Shown piece by piece: positions 28,377 through 37,542 of a stretch of 64,000 nucleotides of DNA (positions are counted from its first letter, which is position 1; the number at the start of each line of letters is the position of its first letter). A program made the position numbers and the translations under genes. Under the pieces are notes generated by a model, which ran no database searches, was not told the DNA's origin, and saw only the letters and a list, made by a program, of their open reading frames with translations. Origin of the DNA: an uncultured Dysgonomonas sp. (GTDB taxonomy: Bacteria > Bacteroidota > Bacteroidia > Bacteroidales > Dysgonomonadaceae); NCBI GenBank assembly GCA_945273835.1, contig CALYPL010000011.1:1-64000 (forward strand), read 5' to 3'.

Positions 28377-30329
28377 ATGAAAAAATATATAATCATACTT
28401 GTATGTGGCTTGCTATTTGCATTCACATCCTGCGGAGATTTTTTAGATGTTGATTCGCCCTCAGCTTTTCCGCCCCACTACGTTTTCTCAAATTCCGAAG
28501 AAACCAAAAAAGAACTCATGGGAGTATATGCCATGTTTGCCCAAGACTCCTATACATCCCGAATGTCAGCCGTATGGATGCAGAACACGGACGTTGAAGT
28601 ATCCTTGCCCGGTGCAAACCCCGAAGGAAATCGCCGTGACATCTGGAGCCTCGAAGGCGGAAGGCTCGAAGGCTTTAAAGACATCTTCAACTCATGGCAG
28701 GACAATTATCTGGCGATAGATCGTGCCAACCAATGTATCGAAGGAATATCGCACAGTCCGATTGCAAACGAACCTGCTATGAAAATGATGCTCGGCGAAG
28801 CATACTGCCTGCGTGCCTATCGTTATTTTCTGCTATGCAACTTCTGGGGCGATGTACCCTATTTTCGGGAAGCCGCAAAGTACGGCAGTGAACTGGATAA
28901 ACCGAAGACCGACAAAAATTATATCTATACCGGCATCTTGCAAGACATGATCAATGTTGAAAGCAATATGTACTTTGCCGACCAGTTCGGCGATGGCATT
29001 GAACGCATGAACAGAGAATTTGCTTTGGGGCTTATAGCCCGCATAGCCCTGTTCAGAGCAGGATATGGTACTACCAAAGACGGATCGATGAAACGCGCCG
29101 ATGATTATATGGACGTGGCAGGCGATGCCGGACTTGCAGTAAAATATACTTACAACGGAGTAGAAAAGACCGCTCGTACGTCGGGCGAATACTACCAGTT
29201 GGCAAAAGATTATTGCGAAAAGCTGATTACACTGAAAGACCGTGCGTTGAATCCCGACTTTATGTCGATCTTCAAAAACGAATGCGAATGGGTAAAAAAA
29301 GTAAATGACGATGTGCTTTACGAAGTAGCCTATGGCGATGTGAACGGCGGTGGTGATGTGGGTTGGTGTATCGGTGTGGCGGTGACTGGCGGTTCAAAAG
29401 GAAAAACCACAATTCAGGTAGGACTTAGTCCCGCTTACTATTACTCTTTCGATCGGAGCGATTTGCGCCGTGATGCCACAGTGTCAAAAATCTCATATAC
29501 CGACGATAAAAATCAGGCGGTAGTGTCACCCACATCACTTGGTGTAGCCAAATGGAACAGATTGTGGCTCAAATCGAATCCCGGAGCAGAATCATCCAAA
29601 GGAACAGGAATCAATTGGCCGCTGATGCGCTATTCAGACATACTGCTGATGTTGGCAGAAGCAGAAAACGAACTTAACGGTCCGACACAATTAGCTAAAA
29701 ACGCATTGTCGAGAGTAAGAGAAAGAGCCTTCAGTGCGACAGACAGAAATAAGAAAGTTACCGAATATGTTAATAATCTGACCTCGAAAGAGCAATTTTT
29801 CAACGCCGTTGTAGACGAAAGAGCGTGGGAATTTGGCGGAGAATGCCTTAGAAAATTCGATCTCGGACGTTGGAATATCTACGGCAAAAAGATAATAGAG
29901 ACCAAAACTATCCTCGATAATATAGGTAAAGCCGCTTACGAACTGAACCTTAACGATCCGAACGTGGCGAAATATACCGACTATGCCGATGTTATTTACT
30001 ATCAGAAAAAAAATGGAACAATCGTTTTCCTCAACGATTACTACAAGGCGACAGAAATACCACAAAAAGTAGTTGATGCCAAAGAGCTTGATAAACCCGG
30101 CAACGCCGATGCCTATGCTAAGATAGATTGGGGCAGAGCATTATATAAGCGGGTTGGAAAAGCCGAACCATACACTTACGAGAGTGCCGACCTGACACAG
30201 CGAAGCTGGCGGGGATATACCGACCCGACAGGTATAGCACCCGTACCCTTTTTGTTGCCAATATCGTCAAGCACGGTGGGCGATAGCAAATTCCTTAATA
30301 ATGACGGTTACGGACTTGTAACAAAATAA
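28377..30329 (+). CDS. SusD/RagB-family surface glycan-binding lipoprotein
   Basis: SusD proteins sit as lids over SusC and capture glycans at the cell surface. The 650-residue protein has a lipoprotein signal with Cys19 (FAFTSCGDF) followed by acidic residues, a surface-export feature in Bacteroidetes. It has the characteristic helical TPR-like arrangement with AMFAQDSY and YCLRAYRYFLLCNFWGDVPYF (near 140-160, quoted in part) and the late motif DERAWEFGGECLRKFDL (near 480), which is diagnostic for the family. It is paired with the preceding susC gene, and ligand specificity is inferred from the pectin enzymes. Confidence 0.96.
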   Translation: MKKYIIILVCGLLFAFTSCGDFLDVDSPSAFPPHYVFSNSEETKKELMGVYAMFAQDSYTSRMSAVWMQNTDVEVSLPGANPEGNRRDIWSLEGGRLEGFKDIFNSWQDNYLAIDRANQCIEGISHSPIANEPAMKMMLGEAYCLRAYRYFLLCNFWGDVPYFREAAKYGSELDKPKTDKNYIYTGILQDMINVESNMYFADQFGDGIERMNREFALGLIARIALFRAGYGTTKDGSMKRADDYMDVAGDAGLAVKYTYNGVEKTARTSGEYYQLAKDYCEKLITLKDRALNPDFMSIFKNECEWVKKVNDDVLYEVAYGDVNGGGDVGWCIGVAVTGGSKGKTTIQVGLSPAYYYSFDRSDLRRDATVSKISYTDDKNQAVVSPTSLGVAKWNRLWLKSNPGAESSKGTGINWPLMRYSDILLMLAEAENELNGPTQLAKNALSRVRERAFSATDRNKKVTEYVNNLTSKEQFFNAVVDERAWEFGGECLRKFDLGRWNIYGKKIIETKTILDNIGKAAYELNLNDPNVAKYTDYADVIYYQKKNGTIVFLNDYYKATEIPQKVVDAKELDKPGNADAYAKIDWGRALYKRVGKAEPYTYESADLTQRSWRGYTDPTGIAPVPFLLPISSSTVGDSKFLNNDGYGLVTK

Positions 30330-30359
30330 GAATGCCAACAACATTAAGCCTTTAAAAAC

Positions 30360-31982
30360 ATGAATAAAATAATATATCAATACGGTCTTGCCATATTCAT
30401 ACTGATAATAAGTATAGGAGTATTCGTAAGCTGCAATGACGACGATGATAACAAGCCCGACCGATTGTTTCGTCCGCAGATAACGGAAACATTTGTATCC
30501 TATACCTATTTCGAAGCCAAATGGGAAAGATATGCGGGAGCAGATAAATTTGAACTGCAATTGTCGGTTGATTCATTCAGAACAATCTATAAACAAATTG
30601 TAACCGACAGCACCACGTGCCGATTCGATGGGTTGTGGTACGATACCCAATATCAGCTTCGCATCCGTTCAATCGGAGAAAAACTGATGTCAGCATATTA
30701 TGTGGCGAAAGATTTTAAAACACAAGACCTTCCCACCAAGCTAAACAGCCTGAAAACATCCGATGTGATTGATACACAAGCCAAAATAACATGGACGGAC
30801 GTATCGTACGATTACCTTAAAATATACAAAGCGAAAGGCGATACCCTTCTGCAAACAATTACCGTAACAGACCGTCAGAACGAAAATAAGGAAGTGATTG
30901 TAAAAAATCTGCAACCGCAAAAATCGTATCGTGTAGAAGCCTATAAAACCGAAAACGATAAAGAAGCATATCAAGGCAAAAAAACATTCAAAACCATAGC
31001 CTCACAACAACTTGAAGGCGAAATCGTAGACTTGCGCGATTTATCGCAAGAAGAAAGCCTCGATAAAATAACCCCTTCCTATCTTGACGGGTTGGCTTCG
31101 GCTTATCCCAATGGAGTAACCGTTATATTAAACGGAGGTACAACATATAACATCAGTACCGATATACCCATTTCAGCCGATATAACATTCGTAACAGGTC
31201 TTAGTTTCGCAGGATATGCCGCCATGGCGTTAGACGGCAGTTTCACAGTATCCGAATCAGCCACAATAAACAGAATCAAGTTCGACAAGATCGAGTTTAC
31301 CGAAGGACCGAATAACCCGAAAACATCCGAGAATTTTGGAAAAGCTTATTTGCTGAACCTTAACAAACCGGGAATAACACTAAGAAATCTGAATATAGAA
31401 AATTGCGTCATCAAATACAAACGAGGTGTAATCAGACTACAAGATCAGATTACCATAGACAATCTAAAGATCGACAATTGTATAATAGATTCAATCGGCG
31501 GATACGGCGTAGTCAACAATGCCAATGATAAAGCATACATCGGCGACATAAAAGTCACCAATACAACCATCAGCCATGCCGATGCCTTGTTTGTGGGAGG
31601 AAAACAGCAGGGTATAAACTCACTTACCTTAGAAAACATAACCACATGTTTTGCCCCCAAAGACGGAGGATATTTATTCAATTACGACAAAAATACAGTT
31701 CCCGGAGGAATAGCTGTCCGCAATTCGGTTTTCGGAATCGGAGGCAAATTGCTTGAGCCTGAAACATTGCCAAACGTAAATGCGCTGAGGAGTGCCGGAG
31801 CAAGTGTTGTAGTCACAAACAATTTCAGAACAAGCGATCTCAGTCTTGTTCCGAAATATGCCCTTGATTTTTCGGATGTCGGACAAACCACATCAAAACT
31901 TTTCGCCGATCCCGCAAAAAACAACTATACAGTCACCAACACTATGCTGAAAAACAAGGCTGGCGATCCACGTTGGTGGTAA
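30360..31982 (+). CDS. Surface lipoprotein with FnIII-like and beta-helix (DUF4957/DUF5123-type) regions
   Basis: The 540-residue lipoprotein has Cys25 in VFVSCNDDDD, with an acidic tail typical of surface export. An Ig/fibronectin-III-like region (about 35-220, with two modules separated near 125) precedes a beta-helix C-terminus (about 230-540), where turns such as ITLRNLNIENCVIKY and ITIDNLKIDNCIID repeat. The arrangement matches proteins annotated DUF4957/DUF5123 that accompany SusCD in pectin loci. Catalytic lyase residues are not obvious, so I favour a glycan-binding role (SGBP, SusE/F-like position), though weak lyase activity cannot be excluded. It lies 30 nt after susD in the same operon. 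Confidence 0.8.
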   Translation: MNKIIYQYGLAIFILIISIGVFVSCNDDDDNKPDRLFRPQITETFVSYTYFEAKWERYAGADKFELQLSVDSFRTIYKQIVTDSTTCRFDGLWYDTQYQLRIRSIGEKLMSAYYVAKDFKTQDLPTKLNSLKTSDVIDTQAKITWTDVSYDYLKIYKAKGDTLLQTITVTDRQNENKEVIVKNLQPQKSYRVEAYKTENDKEAYQGKKTFKTIASQQLEGEIVDLRDLSQEESLDKITPSYLDGLASAYPNGVTVILNGGTTYNISTDIPISADITFVTGLSFAGYAAMALDGSFTVSESATINRIKFDKIEFTEGPNNPKTSENFGKAYLLNLNKPGITLRNLNIENCVIKYKRGVIRLQDQITIDNLKIDNCIIDSIGGYGVVNNANDKAYIGDIKVTNTTISHADALFVGGKQQGINSLTLENITTCFAPKDGGYLFNYDKNTVPGGIAVRNSVFGIGGKLLEPETLPNVNALRSAGASVVVTNNFRTSDLSLVPKYALDFSDVGQTTSKLFADPAKNNYTVTNTMLKNKAGDPRWW

Positions 31983-32042
31983 ACAATACATCAACATCAT
32001 TTGCCGGCTCAAAGCGCAACGCATTACTTTAATTATTGAAAA

Positions 32043-33668
32043 ATGAAATTTCTAAAAATACAATGTCTTATAATCGCATTTGCCCTTACGATGGTTAACA
32101 ATCGTCTCCAATCGTCAGAATACAAATACAATTATCTATACAAAGACTTACCCTTTAATATGCCGAGAGTTGAGCGTCCCGTTTTTCCCGACAATAAAGT
32201 CTCGATAAACGATTTCGGAGGAGTAGCCGACGGTATGACCCTTAACACCGAAGCATTTTCGAGTGCAATGGAAGCTCTTGACAAAAAAGGTGGAGGCACA
32301 CTCATCATCCCATCGGGCGTATGGTATACAGGACCGATTGTATTCAGATCGAATATAAATATGCACCTCGAAAAAGGAGCGTTGATACTATTTGCAACCG
32401 ATCTTGATTTATATCCGTTGGTATCCACCAGTTTCGAGGGGCTCGAAACACGACGTTGCCAGTCACCCATATCAGGCAAAGGGTTGACCAATATCGCCAT
32501 AACAGGCTTCGGAGCGATAGACGGTTCGGGCGAGGCATGGCGTCCTGTAAAGAAATGGAAAGTCATAGAAAGCCATTGGAAGAAGCTATCCGCATCAGGC
32601 GGAGTAATCAAAGACGGAAATCTATGGTTTCCGAGTAAGAGTTCATTGAAAGGGCATGAAATGAGTGATCTGAATGTGCCTAAGAAAGAAATGTCGGAAC
32701 AAGAGTGGCTTGAGATAAAAGACTTTCTGCGCCCTGTGATGATAAGTTTTATCGGCTGTAAGAATGTGTTGCTCGAAGGTGTGTTGCTCGAAAATTCGCC
32801 AAGCTGGAACATTCATCCGCTGATGTGCGAAAATGTGATAATCGACAATATCTACTCACGAAATATGAAATACGCCCAGAACGGCGACGGTCTTGATCTC
32901 GAATCGTGTAAAAACGCTATAATCGTGAATAGTACGTTTGATGTGGGTGATGATGCCATCTGCATCAAATCGGGTAAAAACGAAGACGGAAGACGGCGAG
33001 GTCTGCCTACTGAAAATGTTCTGATTGACAATTGCAAAGTTTTTCAGGGGCATGGCGGATTTGTAGTAGGCAGTGAAATGTCGGGCGGTGTGCGCAACAT
33101 ATCCGTAACCAACTGTCTGTTTATGGGAACAGATGTCGGGTTACGTTTCAAAAGCTGTCGGGGACGTGGCGGAGTAGTCGAAAATATATACATCAGCCAT
33201 ATAAACATGTTTAATATACTGACCGATTCATTTCTTTTCGATTTATATTATAATGGTAAATCGGCGGTCGAAACATTAGCCGACGGAGACAACACATCGC
33301 CGCAAACCATTGTGCCGAAAGTAGACGAAACCACGCCCGTATTTCGTAATATTTATATCACGAATGTGACCTCACGCAACGCATGGCGGGCTATGTACTT
33401 CAACGGACTTCCCGAAATGAAAATCGACAATATCAATATCGGGAACACAACAATCACGGCAGAGCTTGGAGCAGAATTAGTTGAATCGCAAAACATAACA
33501 TTCAATCATGTGAAAATTATGCCCAAAGAGGGATCGGCATTGATTTTAAAAAATGTGGATAACGTGAAAGTATCGGACTTTACATTCCCAAAAAATCTGT
33601 CGGAAGCAGTCAGCATCGGAGGTACTAACGGAAACATCGACCTACCCGCAAATATGAAAAAGAAATAA
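32043..33668 (+). CDS. Glycoside hydrolase family 28 polygalacturonase
   Basis: GH28 enzymes hydrolyse alpha-1,4-galacturonan (or rhamnogalacturonan) by inversion on a right-handed beta-helix. The 541-residue precursor has a signal peptide (about 1-24) and the family start DFGGVADG near 58. The four catalytic/binding motifs are all present: NGDGLD (NxD, near 279), GDDAI (near 301), GHGG (near 335) and RFKS (RxK, near 366). No lipobox is seen, so it is periplasmic or secreted. It is the first enzyme of the operon, 60 nt after the beta-helix lipoprotein gene. Confidence 0.95.
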   Translation: MKFLKIQCLIIAFALTMVNNRLQSSEYKYNYLYKDLPFNMPRVERPVFPDNKVSINDFGGVADGMTLNTEAFSSAMEALDKKGGGTLIIPSGVWYTGPIVFRSNINMHLEKGALILFATDLDLYPLVSTSFEGLETRRCQSPISGKGLTNIAITGFGAIDGSGEAWRPVKKWKVIESHWKKLSASGGVIKDGNLWFPSKSSLKGHEMSDLNVPKKEMSEQEWLEIKDFLRPVMISFIGCKNVLLEGVLLENSPSWNIHPLMCENVIIDNIYSRNMKYAQNGDGLDLESCKNAIIVNSTFDVGDDAICIKSGKNEDGRRRGLPTENVLIDNCKVFQGHGGFVVGSEMSGGVRNISVTNCLFMGTDVGLRFKSCRGRGGVVENIYISHINMFNILTDSFLFDLYYNGKSAVETLADGDNTSPQTIVPKVDETTPVFRNIYITNVTSRNAWRAMYFNGLPEMKIDNINIGNTTITAELGAELVESQNITFNHVKIMPKEGSALILKNVDNVKVSDFTFPKNLSEAVSIGGTNGNIDLPANMKKK

Positions 33669-33710
33669 CAAAAAGAACAGGGATAGTGAAGCAAACCATA
33701 ATCGGGCAGT

Positions 33711-34898
33711 ATGAAAAAAACAACCATCTTTCTGATAATCTTAGTCCTCAGCGCATCAGCATATAAAGCAAGAGCACAGGAAAACACTCAAAAAGATAAA
33801 AATTATGTGCGGATGGCAAATTCAGAAATCGAGCGCAATCCCCAATCGTGGATGCTCGATTTTTCCAAAACACCCGTATGGAACTATTGTCACGGATTAG
33901 AATTGCAATCCATACTCCAAGTCTGGCAGAAAACAAAAAATCCTAAATATTTTAATTATGCCTATCAATATGCCGATACCATGATTGCCCCCGATGGTAA
34001 AATACGTACATACAAACTGCAAGAATATAACATAGATCGCCTCAACAGCGGTAAGTTTCTGTTTACCATCTACAAAGAGACAAAAGAGAAAAGATTCAAA
34101 TTCGCGATGGACTCTCTTTACAAACAGACGTTGACCCATCCTCGAACAAAAGCAGGCAGTTTCTGGCATAAAAAAATATATCCTCATCAAGTATGGCTCG
34201 ATGGCTTATACATGGCATGTCCATTTTTGGCAGAATACGGAAAAACATTTGGCAAACCCGAACTTTTTGACGAAGTAGCTTTGCAGATCATCGACTGCCA
34301 CAAATACCTATACGATCCAAAAAGCGGATTATACCATCACGGATGGGACGAAAGCCGACAGCAAAAATGGGCAGACTCTCGGACAGGACAATCACCCAAC
34401 ATCTGGTTACGCAGTATCGGCTGGTATATGATGGCAATAGTTGACGTTCTTGATTTTATGCCCGAAGATCATCCTCAAAGGCACGAAATTATCACTATCT
34501 TGCAACATATAACCCGTGCGGTAGAAAAATATCAAGATCCGCAGACAGGCATGTGGTTTCAGGTCACAGACCAGATAGGACGTGAAGGTAACTATGTTGA
34601 ATCGAGCGGGTCGGCAATGATACTATACACGTGGGTCAAAGCAGCACAAAAAGGTTATATAGATTGGGATTATCTCGAAAAAGGAAAAAGCGCGTATCAG
34701 AAATTCGTGAATAAATTCGTAAAAGAAAACAAGGATGGCACAATCACGGTAACCGATGCTTGCGCCGTGGCGGGATTGGGCGGAAACAAAAAATACCGTG
34801 ACGGCAGTTACCAATACTATCTGTCTGAACCCGTAAGAGATAATGACCCCAAAGCAGTAGCACCATTTATAATGGTCAGCGTGTTGCTTGATAAATAA
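33711..34898 (+). CDS. GH105 unsaturated (rhamno)galacturonyl hydrolase
   Basis: These (alpha/alpha)6-barrel enzymes (YteR/YesR family) remove the 4,5-unsaturated uronic acid that lyases leave at the non-reducing end. The 395-residue protein has a signal peptide (about 1-22) and the general-acid Asp in HQVWLDGLYMACPF (Asp near 163), with WLRSIGWYMMA near 230 and the late CAVAGLGG motif near 350. Its presence beside a pectate lyase is functionally coherent: it processes lyase products in the periplasm. The start ATG lies 42 nt after the GH28 stop. Confidence 0.92.
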   Translation: MKKTTIFLIILVLSASAYKARAQENTQKDKNYVRMANSEIERNPQSWMLDFSKTPVWNYCHGLELQSILQVWQKTKNPKYFNYAYQYADTMIAPDGKIRTYKLQEYNIDRLNSGKFLFTIYKETKEKRFKFAMDSLYKQTLTHPRTKAGSFWHKKIYPHQVWLDGLYMACPFLAEYGKTFGKPELFDEVALQIIDCHKYLYDPKSGLYHHGWDESRQQKWADSRTGQSPNIWLRSIGWYMMAIVDVLDFMPEDHPQRHEIITILQHITRAVEKYQDPQTGMWFQVTDQIGREGNYVESSGSAMILYTWVKAAQKGYIDWDYLEKGKSAYQKFVNKFVKENKDGTITVTDACAVAGLGGNKKYRDGSYQYYLSEPVRDNDPKAVAPFIMVSVLLDK

Positions 34899-34935
34899 AA
34901 CCAACTGATGGTTTTATTAAAAAAACAAATAGCAG

Positions 34936-36321
34936 ATGAAACGTTTATCAGGATTACTTATTTTGCTAATCAGTGTAGTAACAGGCAACTGCCGTACGCC
35001 TGCATTTCCCGAAGCCGAAGGAGGCGGAAAATATGCCGTTGGAGGAAGAGGGGGAGCTGTTTATTACGTCAACTCCTTAGAAGATACCAGAACAGGAAAC
35101 AAGAAAACACATGAAGGCACGCTTCGATGGTGTTTAGGACAGAAAGGAGCTAAAACCATCCTCTTCAAAGTGGCGGGAATAATCCGCCTGACAGGAGAAT
35201 TGTCCGTGCGTGATAGTACAACCATAGCCGGACAATCCGCGCCTGGTGCGGGCATTTGCATCGCTAACTATGCTGTGAAAGTACACGGAAACGATGTGAT
35301 AATCCGTTTCGTCCGCTTCAGGATGGGCGACGAAGCCAAAACAGAAGACGATGCCCTATCGGGAGTGAAAAATAAAAATGTTATCATAGACCATTGTTCC
35401 ATGAGTTGGAGCACCGATGAATGTGCTTCGTTCTACGACAACGACAACTTCACGATGCAATGGTGCATCATCTCCGAAAGCCTCAGAGCTTCAGTTCATC
35501 ACAAAGGCGATCACGGTTACGGAGCCATTTGGGGCGGACGCAACGCAAGTTATCATCATAACCTGCTTGCCCATCACGACAGCCGCAACCCTCGCATGTG
35601 TGGCAGCAGATATACTAATCGTGCTGATTTGGAACTGGTTGACTTCCGCAACAATGTGATTTATAATTGGGGACAGAACAGCGGTTATGCAGGAGAGGGT
35701 GGACGGTATAATTTTGTGAATAATTATTATAAATCCGGAAAAGAATCGAAAGTACGCAACCGAATATTTTCGCCCAATGCCGATGATGGCACAAACGCAC
35801 AAGCCAAAGGAGTGTGGGGTAAATTCTATCTGAACGGCAATTATATTGAAGGGTCGGAAGCCACAACACATGACAATACACTCGGCTTACAACCCAATCC
35901 ATCCACTAAAGACAAACAAGACCTGCTTTCGGGAACAGCTTTCCCGATGCCAGACGAAGTGCCATTTCAATCGGCTAAACAAGCCTATCAATGCGTATTG
36001 AGAAAAGCTGGAGCATCATTCAGAAGAGATCGGACCGATGCACGTGTGGTAAGAGAAGTTGAATTAGGACTTGCACCCGTGAGAGCATCAGGACATGACG
36101 GAACCAAAGCCGGTATGATAGATTCGCAGAAAGATGTAGGAGGATGGGAAAACTATACTTACAACCCATCGGAAGTTGTTACCGATGCAAACATAGACGG
36201 AATACCTGATGGTTGGCTTGAACAAAATTATCCCGGCAAAAAAGCGAATGATACAAATGCAGATGGATATACCTATCTCGAAGTGTATTTAAACAGCTTA
36301 GTCGTTGACCTTTATAATTAA
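34936..36321 (+). CDS. Pectate lyase, PL1-like beta-helix
   Basis: Pectate lyases cleave de-esterified homogalacturonan by beta-elimination with Ca. The 461-residue protein has a signal peptide (about 1-17) and the N-terminal hallmark FPEAEGGGKYAVGGRGG. Beta-helix turns follow, with DDALSGVKNKNVIIDHCSMSWSTDE near 140-165 (quoted in part), a PL1 Ca-binding/catalytic region, and NPRMCGSR near 217, which could supply the catalytic Arg. A residue pair GNC precedes the mature start, but Asn at -1 makes lipidation unlikely. The C-terminus has a dockerin-like Asp-rich turn (DANIDGIPDGW, DTNADGYT) seen in many Bacteroidota lyases. It lies 37 nt after GH105 and 6 nt before the esterase gene. Confidence 0.9.
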   Translation: MKRLSGLLILLISVVTGNCRTPAFPEAEGGGKYAVGGRGGAVYYVNSLEDTRTGNKKTHEGTLRWCLGQKGAKTILFKVAGIIRLTGELSVRDSTTIAGQSAPGAGICIANYAVKVHGNDVIIRFVRFRMGDEAKTEDDALSGVKNKNVIIDHCSMSWSTDECASFYDNDNFTMQWCIISESLRASVHHKGDHGYGAIWGGRNASYHHNLLAHHDSRNPRMCGSRYTNRADLELVDFRNNVIYNWGQNSGYAGEGGRYNFVNNYYKSGKESKVRNRIFSPNADDGTNAQAKGVWGKFYLNGNYIEGSEATTHDNTLGLQPNPSTKDKQDLLSGTAFPMPDEVPFQSAKQAYQCVLRKAGASFRRDRTDARVVREVELGLAPVRASGHDGTKAGMIDSQKDVGGWENYTYNPSEVVTDANIDGIPDGWLEQNYPGKKANDTNADGYTYLEVYLNSLVVDLYN

Positions 36322-36327
36322 TCGAAT

Positions 36328-37293
36328 ATGAAAAAGAATTTATTGCTGATTGTAACTCTCGTTTTGTGGTTTCCCCTGTTTGCCGACAATGCGAAATATG
36401 ACATAATAGTAGATCGCAACGGTTCAGGACATTTCAGAAATATACAACAAGCCATAGATTCAGTCAGAGCTTTCAACCCGAAAGGGCAGACCACCATATT
36501 TATTAAAAAAGGATATTACAAAGAAAAATTAGACCTGCCAACCTATGTTTGCAACGTGAGGCTGGTGGGCGAAGATCGGGACGAGACGATTATAAATTAC
36601 GACGATCACGCCAATATCAACAAAATGGGGACATTCCGCACCTACACTTTTGCCATTCGGGGAAATGATATTATTGTCGAAAACCTGACTGTCCAGAATA
36701 GTGCCGAACCCTTGGGGCAGGCTGTGGCGTTACACGTGGAGGGCGACAGGATTATTTTTCGCAATTGTCGCTTTCTTGGTAATCAGGATACAATATATCT
36801 CGGGCGAGAAGCCTCCCGGCAATATTTTGAAAATTGCTATATAGAAGGTACAACCGATTATATCTTCGGACCATCTACGGCATGGTTCGAGAACTGCCGA
36901 TTGATGTGCAAAAGAAATTCTTACATCACCGCAGCCAGTACACCGCAGAACCAAATGTTTGGATTTATATTCAATGCATGCATTATAGAAATGGCTGAGG
37001 GAGTGAATGTCGTGTATTTGGGGCGACCTTGGCGACCATTCGCTATGACGTTGTTCATGAATAGCCAACTTCCCGAAGGAATCAGAGCCGAAGGATGGGA
37101 TAACTGGCGAAATCCCGAAAACGAAAAGACTGTACGCTATATGGAATATAATAACAGCGGACAGGGTGCGCTCACGGCAAAGCGGGTAGGGTGGAGCAAA
37201 ATTCTGTCGGCAAAAGACGCCCGACTTTATACCATAGAAAATGTATTTAAAGGCTGTGACGGATGGAATCCGTTAAGTGTAAAACTGAATTAA
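36328..37293 (+). CDS. Pectin methylesterase (CE8)
   Basis: CE8 enzymes remove methyl esters from homogalacturonan, exposing it to lyases and polygalacturonases. The 321-residue protein has a signal peptide (about 1-20, ending LFAD) and the family start DRNGSGHFRNIQQAID. All catalytic motifs are present: GQAVAL near 130, NQDTIY with catalytic Asp near 152, TDYIFG with the nucleophile Asp near 175, and LGRPWRPFA with Arg near 232. It is the last gene of the pectin operon; the stop of the lyase and this ATG are 6 nt apart. The terminator at 37444 closes the unit. Confidence 0.95.
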   Translation: MKKNLLLIVTLVLWFPLFADNAKYDIIVDRNGSGHFRNIQQAIDSVRAFNPKGQTTIFIKKGYYKEKLDLPTYVCNVRLVGEDRDETIINYDDHANINKMGTFRTYTFAIRGNDIIVENLTVQNSAEPLGQAVALHVEGDRIIFRNCRFLGNQDTIYLGREASRQYFENCYIEGTTDYIFGPSTAWFENCRLMCKRNSYITAASTPQNQMFGFIFNACIIEMAEGVNVVYLGRPWRPFAMTLFMNSQLPEGIRAEGWDNWRNPENEKTVRYMEYNNSGQGALTAKRVGWSKILSAKDARLYTIENVFKGCDGWNPLSVKLN

Positions 37294-37445
37294 AGCCGAT
37301 CGTTCAACCTGTTTTTGAAAGTTATCTGATACCGCTAAAACTAGCACAAATGGGATGCATATTAATCGGTTTTCCGAGTGTCGGTACAGTCATGAAGCTC
37401 ATAAACATGAACGATATAAAGAAATTTGCTGAATTTCAGGAATAA
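37294..37445 (+). pseudogene. Possible remnant of a STAS-domain gene
   Basis: Downstream of CE8 the frame ending at 37445 encodes, in its last 31 codons, GCILIGFPSVGTVMKLI and NMNDIKKFAEF. This pattern (hydrophobic strand, G-x-x-V, leucine-rich helix, then KKF-F) resembles the C-terminal end of STAS/anti-sigma-antagonist domains. No complete domain, start or Shine-Dalgarno is present, and the frame would overlap the CE8 gene. It ends directly at a terminator. I regard it as a decayed 3' end at best; chance resemblance is possible. Confidence 0.25.
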
Positions 37446-37475
37446 AGCTCTGTGAAAGAATTTTCACGGAGCTTT
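37444..37475 (+). terminator. Terminator of the pectin operon
   Basis: AAAGCTCTGTGAAA (37444-37457) pairs with TTTCACGGAGCTTT (37462-37475) with one G-U pair and a 4-nt loop. The T run continues through 37477. It lies between the pectin operon and the PorW/SprE-like gene. Confidence 0.85.
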
Positions 37476-37542
37476 TTCATTAACGAACAATAAAATACCC
37501 CTTTTTCAGTTTAATAAATACAAACATCATGTTGACATACCC

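Noticed and set aside
32132..32812. Open frame of 226 codons antisense to the GH28 gene
   Set aside because: It lies wholly inside a gene with all four GH28 motifs, has Ser/Pro-rich composition typical of an antisense shadow, and has no promoter or ribosome-binding site of its own.
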